Below the pieces are notes generated by a model. The model did not search any database. It was not told where the DNA came from and saw only the letters and a list, made by a program, of their open reading frames with translations. A stretch of 49,905 nt of DNA, taken from contig CAYQTL010000029.1 of the NCBI GenBank assembly GCA_964420405.1, positions 1-49,905 of the forward strand. The letters run 5' to 3'. The position numbers and the translations under genes were made by a program. The DNA is from CAYQTL01 sp964420405 (GTDB lineage Bacteria; Acidobacteriota; Thermoanaerobaculia; Thermoanaerobaculales; Sulfomarinibacteraceae). Below are positions 8,811 to 16,757 of this stretch, one piece after another. The stretch's first letter is position 1. Each line of letters opens with the position of its first letter.

Positions 8811-9908
8811 TCAGATGATGCGCGCCCGGATCGTGGCCGAGATGACGTCCATCAGCCACACGGTGCCGGCGATCAGCAGCACCAGGGTGCCGACCTCGCC
8901 CCACTCGGCGAGGTCGACCCGCGGCTTGAGGATGTAGCCGATGCCTCCGCCGCCGACGAACCCGATGATGGTCGACATCCGGACGTTGATGTCCCAGCGA
9001 TAGATGGTGAAGCTGAGGAACGGCGGGATCACCTGCGGCACGACGCCGTAGCGCAGCACCTGCAGGGTGGACGCGCCGGTGGCGGTGATGGCGTCCATCG
9101 GGCCGGGGTCGATCGACTCGATCTGCTCCGAGTACAGCTTGGCCAACGCCGCCACCGAGTGGACCCACAGCGCCATGACGCCGGCGAAGGGCCCGATCCC
9201 GAACCACGAGATGAAGATCAGGGCCCACACCAGCGGCTCCACGGCGCGGACGAAGTTCATCACGGTACGGGCGACGCCGTACACCATCCGCGCGGTGAAG
9301 GTCCGCCGGGTGAGGTTGCGGGCGGACGGAAACGCCAGCACGAACGCCACCGGGATCGCGAACGCCGTCGCCATGAACGCCAGGAACACGGTCTGGACGA
9401 GCAGCACCAGTCCCTGGTGGAGCACCTCCCCCGACGGCTGCATCAGGCCGCGGACGATGTTCGCGGCCTTGCCGGCCTTGGTGAAGAAGGCGACCACGTC
9501 GAGCTCGGTGATGATCCAGCCGGTGAAGAACGTCAGCTGGATGAACACCGCCGTGAACCAACCCCGCAGCGTCCGCGTCCACGGCAGGTCGCGCTCGGCC
9601 CCGGCGACGCCGAGCGCCATCGCCCGGCCCGGCGACGGCCCCAGCTGACGGTGGAACAGCTCCCAGGCGACGGCGAGGGCGAGACCCACAGCCGCCATCC
9701 AGCCGTAGTGGAGCATGCCGAGGATCTGCTCGGGGGTGAGCAGGATGCCGGTCGGCCCGCGGCGCCCGGAGAACGCGAGCGCCAGGAACTCCACCATCAG
9801 CAACGACATCGTCAGCAGCACCGCATCGAGGGCGACCGCCTGGAGGCGGTCGTACCCCTGCCGCCAGCCGGCGGCCCCGCGAGCGGCGGTCTCGAGCCCC
9901 CGGGGCAT
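8811..9908 (-). CDS. phnE: Phosphonate/phosphite-type ABC transporter permease
   Basis: The inner-membrane permease of a PhnCDE-type importer, 365 residues. It has several hydrophobic segments and the cytoplasmic coupling loop near IDPGPMDAITATGAS, which matches the EAA-type motif of PhnE proteins and contacts the ATPase. It is longer than the usual PhnE (about 260-290 residues) because of an N-terminal stretch of about 100 residues with two extra hydrophobic segments (LLTMSLLMVEFLALAF and GWMAAVGLALAVAW). The ATG at 9906-9908 overlaps the TGA of phnC by one base; longer in-frame starts lie within phnC and were rejected. A hairpin follows the stop. Confidence 0.9.
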   Translation of the reverse strand: MPRGLETAARGAAGWRQGYDRLQAVALDAVLLTMSLLMVEFLALAFSGRRGPTGILLTPEQILGMLHYGWMAAVGLALAVAWELFHRQLGPSPGRAMALGVAGAERDLPWTRTLRGWFTAVFIQLTFFTGWIITELDVVAFFTKAGKAANIVRGLMQPSGEVLHQGLVLLVQTVFLAFMATAFAIPVAFVLAFPSARNLTRRTFTARMVYGVARTVMNFVRAVEPLVWALIFISWFGIGPFAGVMALWVHSVAALAKLYSEQIESIDPGPMDAITATGASTLQVLRYGVVPQVIPPFLSFTIYRWDINVRMSTIIGFVGGGGIGYILKPRVDLAEWGEVGTLVLLIAGTVWLMDVISATIRARII

Positions 9909-10708
9909 CACGTCACCGTCCCGGCGGCGGGCTCGGCGTCCTCGCCGTAGATCTCGCGGAAGGTGTCGCCGCCGAACTCCTGCGGGTCGCCCTGCCACAC
10001 CAGCCGCCCGTCGCGCAGCGCCACCAACCGGGTCGCGTACCGCGCCACCAGGTCGACGTCGTGCAACGAGCACAGCACCGTCAGACCCTCGTCACGGTTG
10101 AGCGCCTCGATGTGACGCATGACCGAGTGGCGCAGCGCCGGGTCGAGGGACGCCACCGGCTCGTCGGCCAGGATCAGGCGTGGCCGCTGCATCAGTGCGC
10201 GGGCGATGGCGACCCGCTGCTGCTGGCCTCCCGACAGGGCGTCGGCCCGGCTCCCCCAGCGATCGTCGAGACCGACGCGGCGCAGGCAGTCCATGGCCCG
10301 CTCGCGCTCGTCGGCCGGGAAGCTCATCATCAGGCTCGGCAGCAGGCCGGCGCGGCCGAGGGAGCCGGACAGCACGTTGGCGATCACGGTGTGGCGGCGC
10401 ACGAGGTTGAACTGCTGGAAGATCATCGCGACCGACGCCCGCAGCCGCCGCAGCGCGGCGCCCTCGAGCGCGGTGATCTCCTCGTCGAAGATCCACACTC
10501 GTCCCTCGGTCGGGTCCACCAGCCGGTTGACCGAGCGCAGCAGGGTGGTCTTGCCTGAGCCGGACAGGCCGAGGACCGCCAGGAACTCGCCCTCCCGCAC
10601 CTCCAGGTCGACCCCGGCGAGAGCCCGCGTGCCGTCGGGAAACACCACCCCGAGGTCCGCCACCCGCACCGCGACCCGCCCGCCCGCCGCCGTCCCGGCG
10701 CCGATCAC
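9908..10708 (-). CDS. phnC: Phosphonate/phosphite-type ABC transporter ATPase
   Basis: A 266-residue ATP-binding subunit that would energise uptake through PhnE. It shows Walker A (GLSGSGKTTLLR), the Q-loop (IFQQFNLV, characteristic of PhnC), the signature motif LSGGQQQRVAIARAL, Walker B (LILADEPVASLDP) and the switch His in CSLHDVDL. The start is a GTG (10706-10708) that overlaps the TGA of phnD in GTGA, so translation is probably coupled. Upstream in-frame starts fall within phnD. Whether the substrate is phosphonate, phosphite or phosphate cannot be told from this subunit. Confidence 0.93.
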   Translation of the reverse strand: MIGAGTAAGGRVAVRVADLGVVFPDGTRALAGVDLEVREGEFLAVLGLSGSGKTTLLRSVNRLVDPTEGRVWIFDEEITALEGAALRRLRASVAMIFQQFNLVRRHTVIANVLSGSLGRAGLLPSLMMSFPADERERAMDCLRRVGLDDRWGSRADALSGGQQQRVAIARALMQRPRLILADEPVASLDPALRHSVMRHIEALNRDEGLTVLCSLHDVDLVARYATRLVALRDGRLVWQGDPQEFGGDTFREIYGEDAEPAAGTVT

Positions 10709-12072
10709 TGCCCGGCCTTCCGCTGCCGCTCGAGCTTCTCCTCGGCGTCCTCCAGCAGCCGGACCGCGCTGACGCCGGACTCGGCCAGCGCCCTCCGGAA
10801 GCCCTCGAAGTCCTCGTCGGTGCACGGCGCCGCCGCCACCCCGGCCACGAGGTCGAAGTACGCCGCCTGGCCGTCCGGCGTCTCGAGGAACCGTCCCAGC
10901 GACTCGACGAACCGCCGCCAGGTGGTCTCCGGGAAGCCCTGTCGGACGCAGCACACGTCGTTGGGGATCGGGTCGGTCAGCGCCAGCACGCGGACCTCCT
11001 CGAGGTACTCACGGCGCTGCTCCACCGTCGGGATGTTCTTCATGATCAGGAAGCGGGCGTCGCCGACCAGGGTTCCGTCGCGCTCGGCCGCGGCCGACGG
11101 CGGCGAGTAGAAGGTGGCGCCACCCGCCACCTTGCCGTCCCGCACCGCCTGCACGACGTTGGGATGGCCACCCGCGAACAGGACGTGCCCGAGCTCCACT
11201 CCGGCCCGGCCGAGCAGCATCCGCGGGAAGATGTGGCCCGACGTCGAGGTCTCGTCGGAGAACGCGAAGGTTCGCCCCGACAGGTCGGCGAGGCGGTCGA
11301 TCCCCGCGTCGGACCGGGTCAGCACGCACCCGTAGTACTCCTTGGCCAGCTCGGGTGCGGCGCGACCGGTCCGCCACACCACGCGGGTCTCGGCGAGGGT
11401 GCCGGGCCGCCGCGCCTCGAGCCGCTTGCGACCGTCGCCGACCCGGTCGTGGGGACCCGAGAACACCCACCGGCTCACGGCGGCATCGACCTCGCGGTCG
11501 ACCAGCCGCAGGACCGCGTCGTCGTCGTCGGGCACCGGGACCTCGACCCAGCCCGGCGCCAGCCGGTCCAGCTCCTCCACCACCATCGCGCGAAGCCGGC
11601 CGCCCACCACCTCCGGGAACGCGATCCGCCGGTCGACGAGGTTCTCGAGGCGCTCCGGCTCCCCGGGCGCCGAACGGGTGACGAGCACCGCGAACCGGTC
11701 GACCGAGCGCACCACCTGCAACCGCGCCTCGGCGCCGTGACGCGCGTTGGCGACGACGTAGGCGAAGGCGGGAATCCAGGCCACGTCGGCCTGGCCGGAG
11801 CCGAGCGCCTGGATCACGGCGGCGTAGCTGGTCGGAACCTGTGACCGCAGCACCAGCCCCGTGTCCTCGCGGATGAACCGCGCCAGCTCGTCGCCGCGGC
11901 GGACCAGGGTGCCCTGCTCCACCGACGGCACGAACAGCATCTGCACCGCCTCCTGGCCGCGGACCTCGAGGGTGGCCCGGCGGTGGACACCCCACGCGAA
12001 CACCAGGGAGAGCAGCACGACCACCGCCCACCCGACCCGCGGCCCCCAGTGCGTCCCGTGGCGTGCGTCCAT
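10705..12072 (-). CDS. phnD: PhnD-like phosphonate/phosphite-binding protein with duplicated segment
   Basis: The periplasmic substrate-binding protein of the importer, 455 residues, against about 300-350 for ordinary PhnD proteins. One N-terminal hydrophobic segment (about 13-28) serves as a signal or anchor; no lipobox is visible. The typical PhnD core is present: FVPSVEQGTLVRRGDEL, IQALGSGQADVAWI, then YYGCVLTRSDAGIDRLADL and FAFSDETSTSGHIFP. The extra length comes from residues about 127-206, which align with 246-326: VLVTRS with CVLTRS, ERLENLVDRRIAF with DRLADLSGRTFAF, and RWVFSGP with TFYSPP. It is the first gene of the phnD-phnC-phnE unit. TAGTCT (12085-12090) ends 12 bases before the ATG. 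No C-P lyase or phosphite dehydrogenase gene lies in the window. Confidence 0.88.
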   Translation of the reverse strand: MDARHGTHWGPRVGWAVVVLLSLVFAWGVHRRATLEVRGQEAVQMLFVPSVEQGTLVRRGDELARFIREDTGLVLRSQVPTSYAAVIQALGSGQADVAWIPAFAYVVANARHGAEARLQVVRSVDRFAVLVTRSAPGEPERLENLVDRRIAFPEVVGGRLRAMVVEELDRLAPGWVEVPVPDDDDAVLRLVDREVDAAVSRWVFSGPHDRVGDGRKRLEARRPGTLAETRVVWRTGRAAPELAKEYYGCVLTRSDAGIDRLADLSGRTFAFSDETSTSGHIFPRMLLGRAGVELGHVLFAGGHPNVVQAVRDGKVAGGATFYSPPSAAAERDGTLVGDARFLIMKNIPTVEQRREYLEEVRVLALTDPIPNDVCCVRQGFPETTWRRFVESLGRFLETPDGQAAYFDLVAGVAAAPCTDEDFEGFRRALAESGVSAVRLLEDAEEKLERQRKAGQ

Positions 12073-12404
12073 CCGACCGTCGAGAGACTACCAGGACCGG
12101 CTCTCGCGTGGGAACTCCCCCGACGGATCTCCGTCGTTCCCGATCCCGATCCCGATCCCGATCCCGACGACAGCGTACCCCGCCAGCGGCAGCGGCAGAA
12201 TCGCCACGCCGGCGGGCGGTCGGGGTGCGCGGCGCCACCGCCACTGACGCCGACGACGTCGCTGGTACCGGGATCGGCGTCTGACGCCGGCCGAGCCGTC
12301 GGTGGCGGCGAGACTGACGGCGCCGTGTCATCATGGCCCTTCGGCGCGCCGCACGAGGCAACCCGCGACCGGCGCCGCCGTAGGCCCTCGTGGGAGGTAC
12401 CGCC
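12073..12404. other. Intergenic region between divergent phnD and the tricorn-like gene
   Basis: A region of 332 bases with no gene. It holds a CCCGAT array (12137-12170) and, about 95 bases further on, the oppositely oriented GGTACCGGGATCGG (12264-12277). The promoters of both flanking genes must lie here: TAGTCT at 12085-12090 fits phnD; I see none convincing for the protease. Confidence 0.5.
12137..12170. repeat. CCCGAT hexamer array
   Basis: Five consecutive copies of a CCCGAT-type hexamer ending in CCCGACGA. An opposing GGGATCGG arm lies at 12264-12277, so the pair forms a loose inverted repeat around a region of about 95 bases. Confidence 0.75.
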
Positions 12405-15400
12405 ATGCTGCTCCGCCGCGCCGTCCGTTGGACCCTGACCACCCTCGCCGCCGCGTCCGCCGTCGTCGCCGTCCACGGGGCCGAGCCGACGCTTCCCCGT
12501 CACCCCGCGCCGTCGCCCGACGGCTCGGCGATCGCGTTCTCGTGGCAGGGTGACCTGTGGACGGTCCCGGCCGAAGGCGGGGTCGCCCGCCGCTTGACCG
12601 CCCATCCGGCCGCCGACCGGTTTCCTGTGTTCTCCTCCGACGGCACCCTGCTCGCGTTCCAGTCCGACCGCGCCGGCGACGCCGACGTCTACGTCATGCC
12701 GGCCGACGGCTCGGAGCCGCCCACCAGGCTGACCTACGCCTCCGCCGACGACACGCCGGCCTGCTTCACCGCCGACGGGGGCGAGGTGGTGTTCACCTCC
12801 GACCGGCACGACGGCGTCCGCCGCAACCCGGGCGTGTACGCGGTTCCCGTCACCGGCGGCACACCGCGGCTCGCCTCGGACGCCACCGGCGACTCGCCGG
12901 CGCTGTCGCCCGACGGCACCTCCCTGGCCTACGTGCGGGGCTCCACGAAGTGGTACCGCAGCCGCTACCGCGGCGCCGCCAACCGCGAGCTGTGGCTGCG
13001 CACCCCGGACGGCGAGCACGTCCAGCTGACGAGCTTCGACGGCGACGACGACCATCCGGGCTGGCTGGACGGCCACTCGCTGGCGTACCTGTCCTCCCGT
13101 GGCGGCCGCAAGAACGTCCACGTTCTCGACCTTGTCACCGGCGACTCCACCGCGCTGACCACCCACGCCGGCAGCGACGCACGTTTCCCCCGGGTCGCCG
13201 CCGACGGCTCGCTGGTGGCGTACGAGCTCGAGGACCGGATCTGGACCGTGCGGCCGGGCCAGGCGCCCGCGCCGCTCGCCATCGACGTGCCCTCCGACCG
13301 GATCGCGGACCCGGTGGTGCGGCGCACCGAGAGCGACGGCGCCTCGGACCTGGCGGTCAGCCCCGACGGGACGCTGGCGGCGTTCGTCGTCCGGGGCGAC
13401 CTGTTCCTCACGGCGGTCCGCTCGGAGGAGGAGCAGGAGCTCGCGCCGCCCCCGACCGTCCGCCTGACCGACGATCCCGCGCGCGACTCCGAGCCCGCGT
13501 GGTCGCCCGACGGCGACGCGCTGCTGTTCACAACCCGGCGCGGGGGCTCCGCCGACCTGTACGTGCTCCGGCCGGGCGACCCGGAGGCCGGCTGGCTCGG
13601 CTCGTATGAGTTTCCGGCCGAGCCGCTGGTGGTCACGGACGCCGACGAGTCGGCCGGCCGCTTCTCGCCGGGCGGCGGGCGGGTCGCCTACCTGCGCGGC
13701 AAGGGCGACCTGATGGTGGTGGACGCCGGCGGCGGAATGCCGACGCTCCTCGCCGAGCACTGGCTGCCGCTGGACGCGCGCTGGTCGCCGGACGGAAGGT
13801 GGCTCGCCTATGCCCGCGAGGACGCGTTCGCCAACTCGGAGATCTGGATCGTGCCGGCGGCCGGCGGCGAGCCGTACAACGTCAGCCGCCACCCCGACGT
13901 CGACGACTCGCCCGAGTGGTCGCCCGACGGCCGCCGGCTGCTGTGGCGGGCGCGACGGGTCGACCACGGCTTCGACCTCTGGGGTGTGTGGCTCGCCCGG
14001 GAGGACCACGAGCGCACCGCCGAGGAGTGGCTTGCGGAGCTCCGCGAGAACGGCACCACGAAACCGGAGGACGAGGACGGCGGGACCGAAGGGCCCACCG
14101 CGCCCGATGTCGAGATCGACTTCGACCGGCTGTGGGAGCGGGTCGAGCGGATCACGACCATGCTCGGCGACGAGGGCCGGCCACTGGCGAGCCGCGACGG
14201 CCGCCGGATCGTGTTCGCCGCCGACGCCGACGACGGCCGGGACCTGTTCTCCGTCCGGTTCGACGGCGAGGACCTCGAGCGGCTGACCGACGGCGGCGCC
14301 GAGCCGGAGGCGCTGCAGCAACATGGCGGCAGCGTGTTCTACCTCGACGGCGAGGGCCGCGTCCGTCGGGTCGGGCTGGACGGGACGGCCGGCGACCCGG
14401 TGCCTTTCGCGGCGCGGCTCACGATCGACGTCGAGGCCGACCGCGCCGCGATCTTCGACGAGGCGTGGCGGGTGCTCGGCGACTGGTTCTACGACCCGGA
14501 GATGCACGGAGTCGACTGGGACGCGGCGCGGGAGACCTACCGACCCTGGGCGCTCGGAGCGTCGTCGGACGCCGACTTCGACGACGTCATGGACCTGCTC
14601 GCCGGGGAGCTCGACGGCTCCCACCTGGGCTACTATCCCCCGCGGGCACCGAATCCCGACGCGGCCGGGTTCCTGGGCGCCTCCTTCGACCCCGCGGCCG
14701 GCGGTCCCGGCCTGCTGGTGCGCGAGGTCCTGACCGACTCGCCGGCGGCGGCGGTCGGCGTCGCGCTGGAGCCCGGCGACCGCCTGCTGGCGGTCGACGG
14801 CCGCCCGGTGGATCCCGGGCGAAACGTCCACCGGGCGCTGATCGGGAGCGTCGGCCGCCGGGTCGCTCTGACCGTCCGCGACCGCGACGGCGGCGAGCGC
14901 ACCGCCTTCGCCGAGCCGGTGCCCGGACGGGAGCTGTCCCGGCTGCGCTACGGGCAGTGGGTACGCGAGCGACGCGCGCTCGTCGACGAGTACTCGGGCG
15001 GCCGTCTCGGCTACGTCCACATCCAGAGCATGGACAAGCCGTCGTTCGAGGAGTTCGAGCGCAGCCTGTACGCCGCCGCCCATGGCAAGGAGGGCCTGCT
15101 GATCGACGTCCGCTCGAACGGCGGCGGCTGGACCACCGACTACCTGCTGACGGTGCTGATGGTGCAGCGCCACGCCTGGACCGTGCCGCGGGACGCGCCG
15201 GAGGGAATCCGCGCCTACCCGACCTCCGAGCGGCTGCCGCTCGCGGCCTGGACCCGACCCGCCGCGACCCTGTGCGACGAGGAGTCCTACTCCAACGCCG
15301 AGATCTTCTCGCATGCCTTCCAGTCCCTCGGCCGTGGGCCGCTGGTCGGCCGCCAGACGTTCGGCGCGGTCATCTCCACCGGCGCCCACTGGCTGCTCGA

Positions 15401-15605
15401 CGGCGCCCGCTGGCGGATTCCCATGCGCGGCTGGTACGTCGCCGCCACCGGCACCAACATGGAGAGGAACGGAGCCGTCCCGGACGTGGTCGTCCACCAG
15501 CCGCCCGCCGAGGACTTCGCGGCCGGTCACGACACCCAGCTGAAGAAGGCCGTGGAGGTGCTCCTCGAGCAGCTCGAGACCGACCCGCGCGCCGGAGCCT
15601 GGTAG
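12405..15605 (+). CDS. Exported tricorn-like S41 peptidase with WD40-type propeller and PDZ domain
   Basis: A 1066-residue protease. A signal peptide (about 1-25, ending AVHGAEP) predicts export. The N-terminal half has repeated blades of the SPDGSAIAF and SPDGRWLAYA type, as in TolB/tricorn propellers. Residues about 756-840 look like a PDZ domain (GLLVREVLTDSPAAAVGV), and the C-terminal part is an S41 peptidase. Residues matching the tricorn catalytic set are Ser739-His740 in DGSHLGYY, Ser963 in ESYSNAEIF and Glu1020 in TNMERNGAVPD. The likely role is degradation of peptides or proteins in the periplasm. The ATG at 12405 is preferred over a GTG at 12390 because GGGAGGT (12392-12398) stands 6 bases before it. 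It is transcribed divergently from phnD. Confidence 0.92.
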   Translation: MLLRRAVRWTLTTLAAASAVVAVHGAEPTLPRHPAPSPDGSAIAFSWQGDLWTVPAEGGVARRLTAHPAADRFPVFSSDGTLLAFQSDRAGDADVYVMPADGSEPPTRLTYASADDTPACFTADGGEVVFTSDRHDGVRRNPGVYAVPVTGGTPRLASDATGDSPALSPDGTSLAYVRGSTKWYRSRYRGAANRELWLRTPDGEHVQLTSFDGDDDHPGWLDGHSLAYLSSRGGRKNVHVLDLVTGDSTALTTHAGSDARFPRVAADGSLVAYELEDRIWTVRPGQAPAPLAIDVPSDRIADPVVRRTESDGASDLAVSPDGTLAAFVVRGDLFLTAVRSEEEQELAPPPTVRLTDDPARDSEPAWSPDGDALLFTTRRGGSADLYVLRPGDPEAGWLGSYEFPAEPLVVTDADESAGRFSPGGGRVAYLRGKGDLMVVDAGGGMPTLLAEHWLPLDARWSPDGRWLAYAREDAFANSEIWIVPAAGGEPYNVSRHPDVDDSPEWSPDGRRLLWRARRVDHGFDLWGVWLAREDHERTAEEWLAELRENGTTKPEDEDGGTEGPTAPDVEIDFDRLWERVERITTMLGDEGRPLASRDGRRIVFAADADDGRDLFSVRFDGEDLERLTDGGAEPEALQQHGGSVFYLDGEGRVRRVGLDGTAGDPVPFAARLTIDVEADRAAIFDEAWRVLGDWFYDPEMHGVDWDAARETYRPWALGASSDADFDDVMDLLAGELDGSHLGYYPPRAPNPDAAGFLGASFDPAAGGPGLLVREVLTDSPAAAVGVALEPGDRLLAVDGRPVDPGRNVHRALIGSVGRRVALTVRDRDGGERTAFAEPVPGRELSRLRYGQWVRERRALVDEYSGGRLGYVHIQSMDKPSFEEFERSLYAAAHGKEGLLIDVRSNGGGWTTDYLLTVLMVQRHAWTVPRDAPEGIRAYPTSERLPLAAWTRPAATLCDEESYSNAEIFSHAFQSLGRGPLVGRQTFGAVISTGAHWLLDGARWRIPMRGWYVAATGTNMERNGAVPDVVVHQPPAEDFAAGHDTQLKKAVEVLLEQLETDPRAGAW

Positions 15606-15630
15606 GGGCGACAGCCCCTCCCGCGTCGGC

Positions 15631-15755
15631 GCCCGTGCCCGTGCCCGAACGGCGCCGGCAGCAGGCCGCGACACAGCCCGGGCAGGCTGTCGTCGATCCT
15701 GGCGCTGTCGCTGCCGTTGACATCGCAGCGTCGCCGGACGCGGGCACGGGCACGG
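15631..15755. repeat. Bipolar GTGCCC-arm repeat
   Basis: CGTGCCCGTGCCCG (15634-15647) and its perfect reverse complement (15741-15754) flank about 93 bases. In the middle lies a small palindrome, ACAGCC (15673-15678) and GGCTGT (15685-15690). The layout resembles that of the CCCGAT arrays, but with a different hexamer. Confidence 0.6.
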
Positions 15756-15778
15756 ACGCGGATGCGGCGGGGGGACGA

Positions 15779-15784
15779 TATACT
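15779..15784 (+). promoter_or_regulatory. Candidate -10 box of the receiver gene
   Basis: TATACT matches the -10 consensus in five of six bases and ends 11 bases before a GTG (15796) and 20 before the ATG (15805) of the receiver gene. No -35 is visible. Confidence 0.45.
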
Positions 15785-15804
15785 CGCCGCCGGGGGTGTA
15801 CGCG

Positions 15805-16212
15805 ATGGCCGACGGCGCGGTCCTGCTGGTGGACGACGACCCCGTGTTCGTGAACGCGTTGCGGGCGGTCCTGCAGTCGCGGTTCGACGTCCGGACGGCG
15901 GCCTCGGGCGAGGAGGCGATCGTCGAGATCGCCCGCTTCCCGCCGGACCTGATCGTGCTCGACGTGATGATGACCTACCCGTCGGAAGGCTACGACCTCG
16001 CCCGCACCCTCCGCGGCAACCCGGCCACCGCCGACATTCCGATCATTATTCTCACCGGGGTCAGCAAGGGGTTCGAGGCGCGCTCGCGGACCGAGCTGAA
16101 CTGGGTCGACGTCGAGCAGTTCATGACCAAGCCGCCGGACTTCGGAGTGCTGATGGAGAAGATCGACGCGCTGATCGCCGGCCGCGGCGCCGCGCTCGAC
16201 TCGCCGCTCTGA
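15805..16212 (+). CDS. Single-domain response regulator
   Basis: A 135-residue receiver with no output domain. It shows the acidic cluster VDDDPVF (about residues 9-15), the phospho-Asp in LIVLDVMMTYPSEGYD (about residue 53), the conserved Thr in ILTGVSKGF and the Lys in FMTKPPDF. The MMTYPSEGYDLA variant after the phospho-Asp is unlike CheY or Rcp1 and probably marks a distinct receiver subfamily. I chose the ATG with GGGGG 8 bases upstream; the in-frame GTG at 15796 is possible if the transcript is nearly leaderless. It lies 199 bases after the protease gene; no cognate kinase is adjacent. Confidence 0.88.
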   Translation: MADGAVLLVDDDPVFVNALRAVLQSRFDVRTAASGEEAIVEIARFPPDLIVLDVMMTYPSEGYDLARTLRGNPATADIPIIILTGVSKGFEARSRTELNWVDVEQFMTKPPDFGVLMEKIDALIAGRGAALDSPL

Positions 16213-16222
16213 GCCGTCTCAG
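16209..16222. terminator. Small palindrome spanning two convergent stop codons
   Basis: CTGAG (16209-16213) and CTCAG (16218-16222) pair across the 6-base gap between the receiver gene (plus) and the next gene (minus), incorporating both stop codons. The stem is short, so a terminator role is weakly supported. Confidence 0.25.
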
Positions 16223-16557
16223 GCGGCGACCCAGCGCCCGCCAGACGCCTTCGCCACCGTCTCGTCGACCTCCGGCCCACCCTCGTAGATCGCCGTCACC
16301 CTCACCCCCGCCCGCTCGAACGCGGCCACCAGCGCCTCCTGGAGCGCCTCCGAGCCGCCGCCGCGGATTCCGACGCAGGCGGTCCGGGACTCGTCCCCGG
16401 GGCTTGGGCCGAGGAACACGATGCAGCCCTCCCAGTCCTCCCGCGCGGGCACCGACGCCAGCACCGCCAGCACCAGCGGGCGGAGACCGACCTGCCGGTA
16501 GGCCTGCGACGCGCTCTCCCGGTCGAACGTGAAGCTGTGCACCGAGCCGTCGTCCAT
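16219..16557 (-). CDS. Hypothetical protein, 112 residues
   Basis: I do not recognise a family. The sequence from MDDGSVHSFTFDRESASQ is compatible with an alpha/beta fold: a predicted strand in EGCIVFLG, a Gly-rich turn in GIRGGGSEALQEAL, then a helix and VRVTAIYEGG. It is soluble, with no signal peptide. I chose the ATG at 16555-16557 because TACCAT (16564-16569 on this strand) ends exactly 6 bases before it, fitting a leaderless transcript; the frame is open for 30 more codons upstream, but those residues are Ala/Pro/Arg-rich and gene-like features begin only at MDDG. It converges on the receiver gene. Confidence 0.65.
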   Translation of the reverse strand: MDDGSVHSFTFDRESASQAYRQVGLRPLVLAVLASVPAREDWEGCIVFLGPSPGDESRTACVGIRGGGSEALQEALVAAFERAGVRVTAIYEGGPEVDETVAKASGGRWVAA

Positions 16558-16563
16558 CCGGTG

Positions 16564-16569
16564 ATGGTA
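16564..16569 (-). promoter_or_regulatory. Candidate -10 box 6 bases before a start codon
   Basis: On the minus strand this reads TACCAT, preceded by GG, with a 6-base spacer to the ATG at 16557. The same GGTACCAT block precedes the HAD gene at 19870 with the same 6-base spacing. No -35 or ribosome binding site is visible. Confidence 0.45.
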
Positions 16570-16757
16570 CCCGAACCCCGCCGACGGCCGCGGCGCCGGA
16601 GCCCTTGCGCCGCCGTCGACAGCGGGCGCGACGACCGCGGACGGCACCTCGTGCTCCCGCGTCGTCGACCCTGGGCGGTGGGTCGGAAGCTGCCACGACG
16701 CCGGTTTCAGAGCGGCCGCACCCGTGCGATAATCGCGGCCCGATGCCGGAGGTCCCG

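Noticed and set aside
11814..15674. Very long minus-strand open frame (over 1200 codons) across the tricorn-like gene
   Set aside because: Antisense shadow caused by high GC; the protein is Arg/Gly/Val-rich low-complexity sequence while the plus strand has full family motifs.
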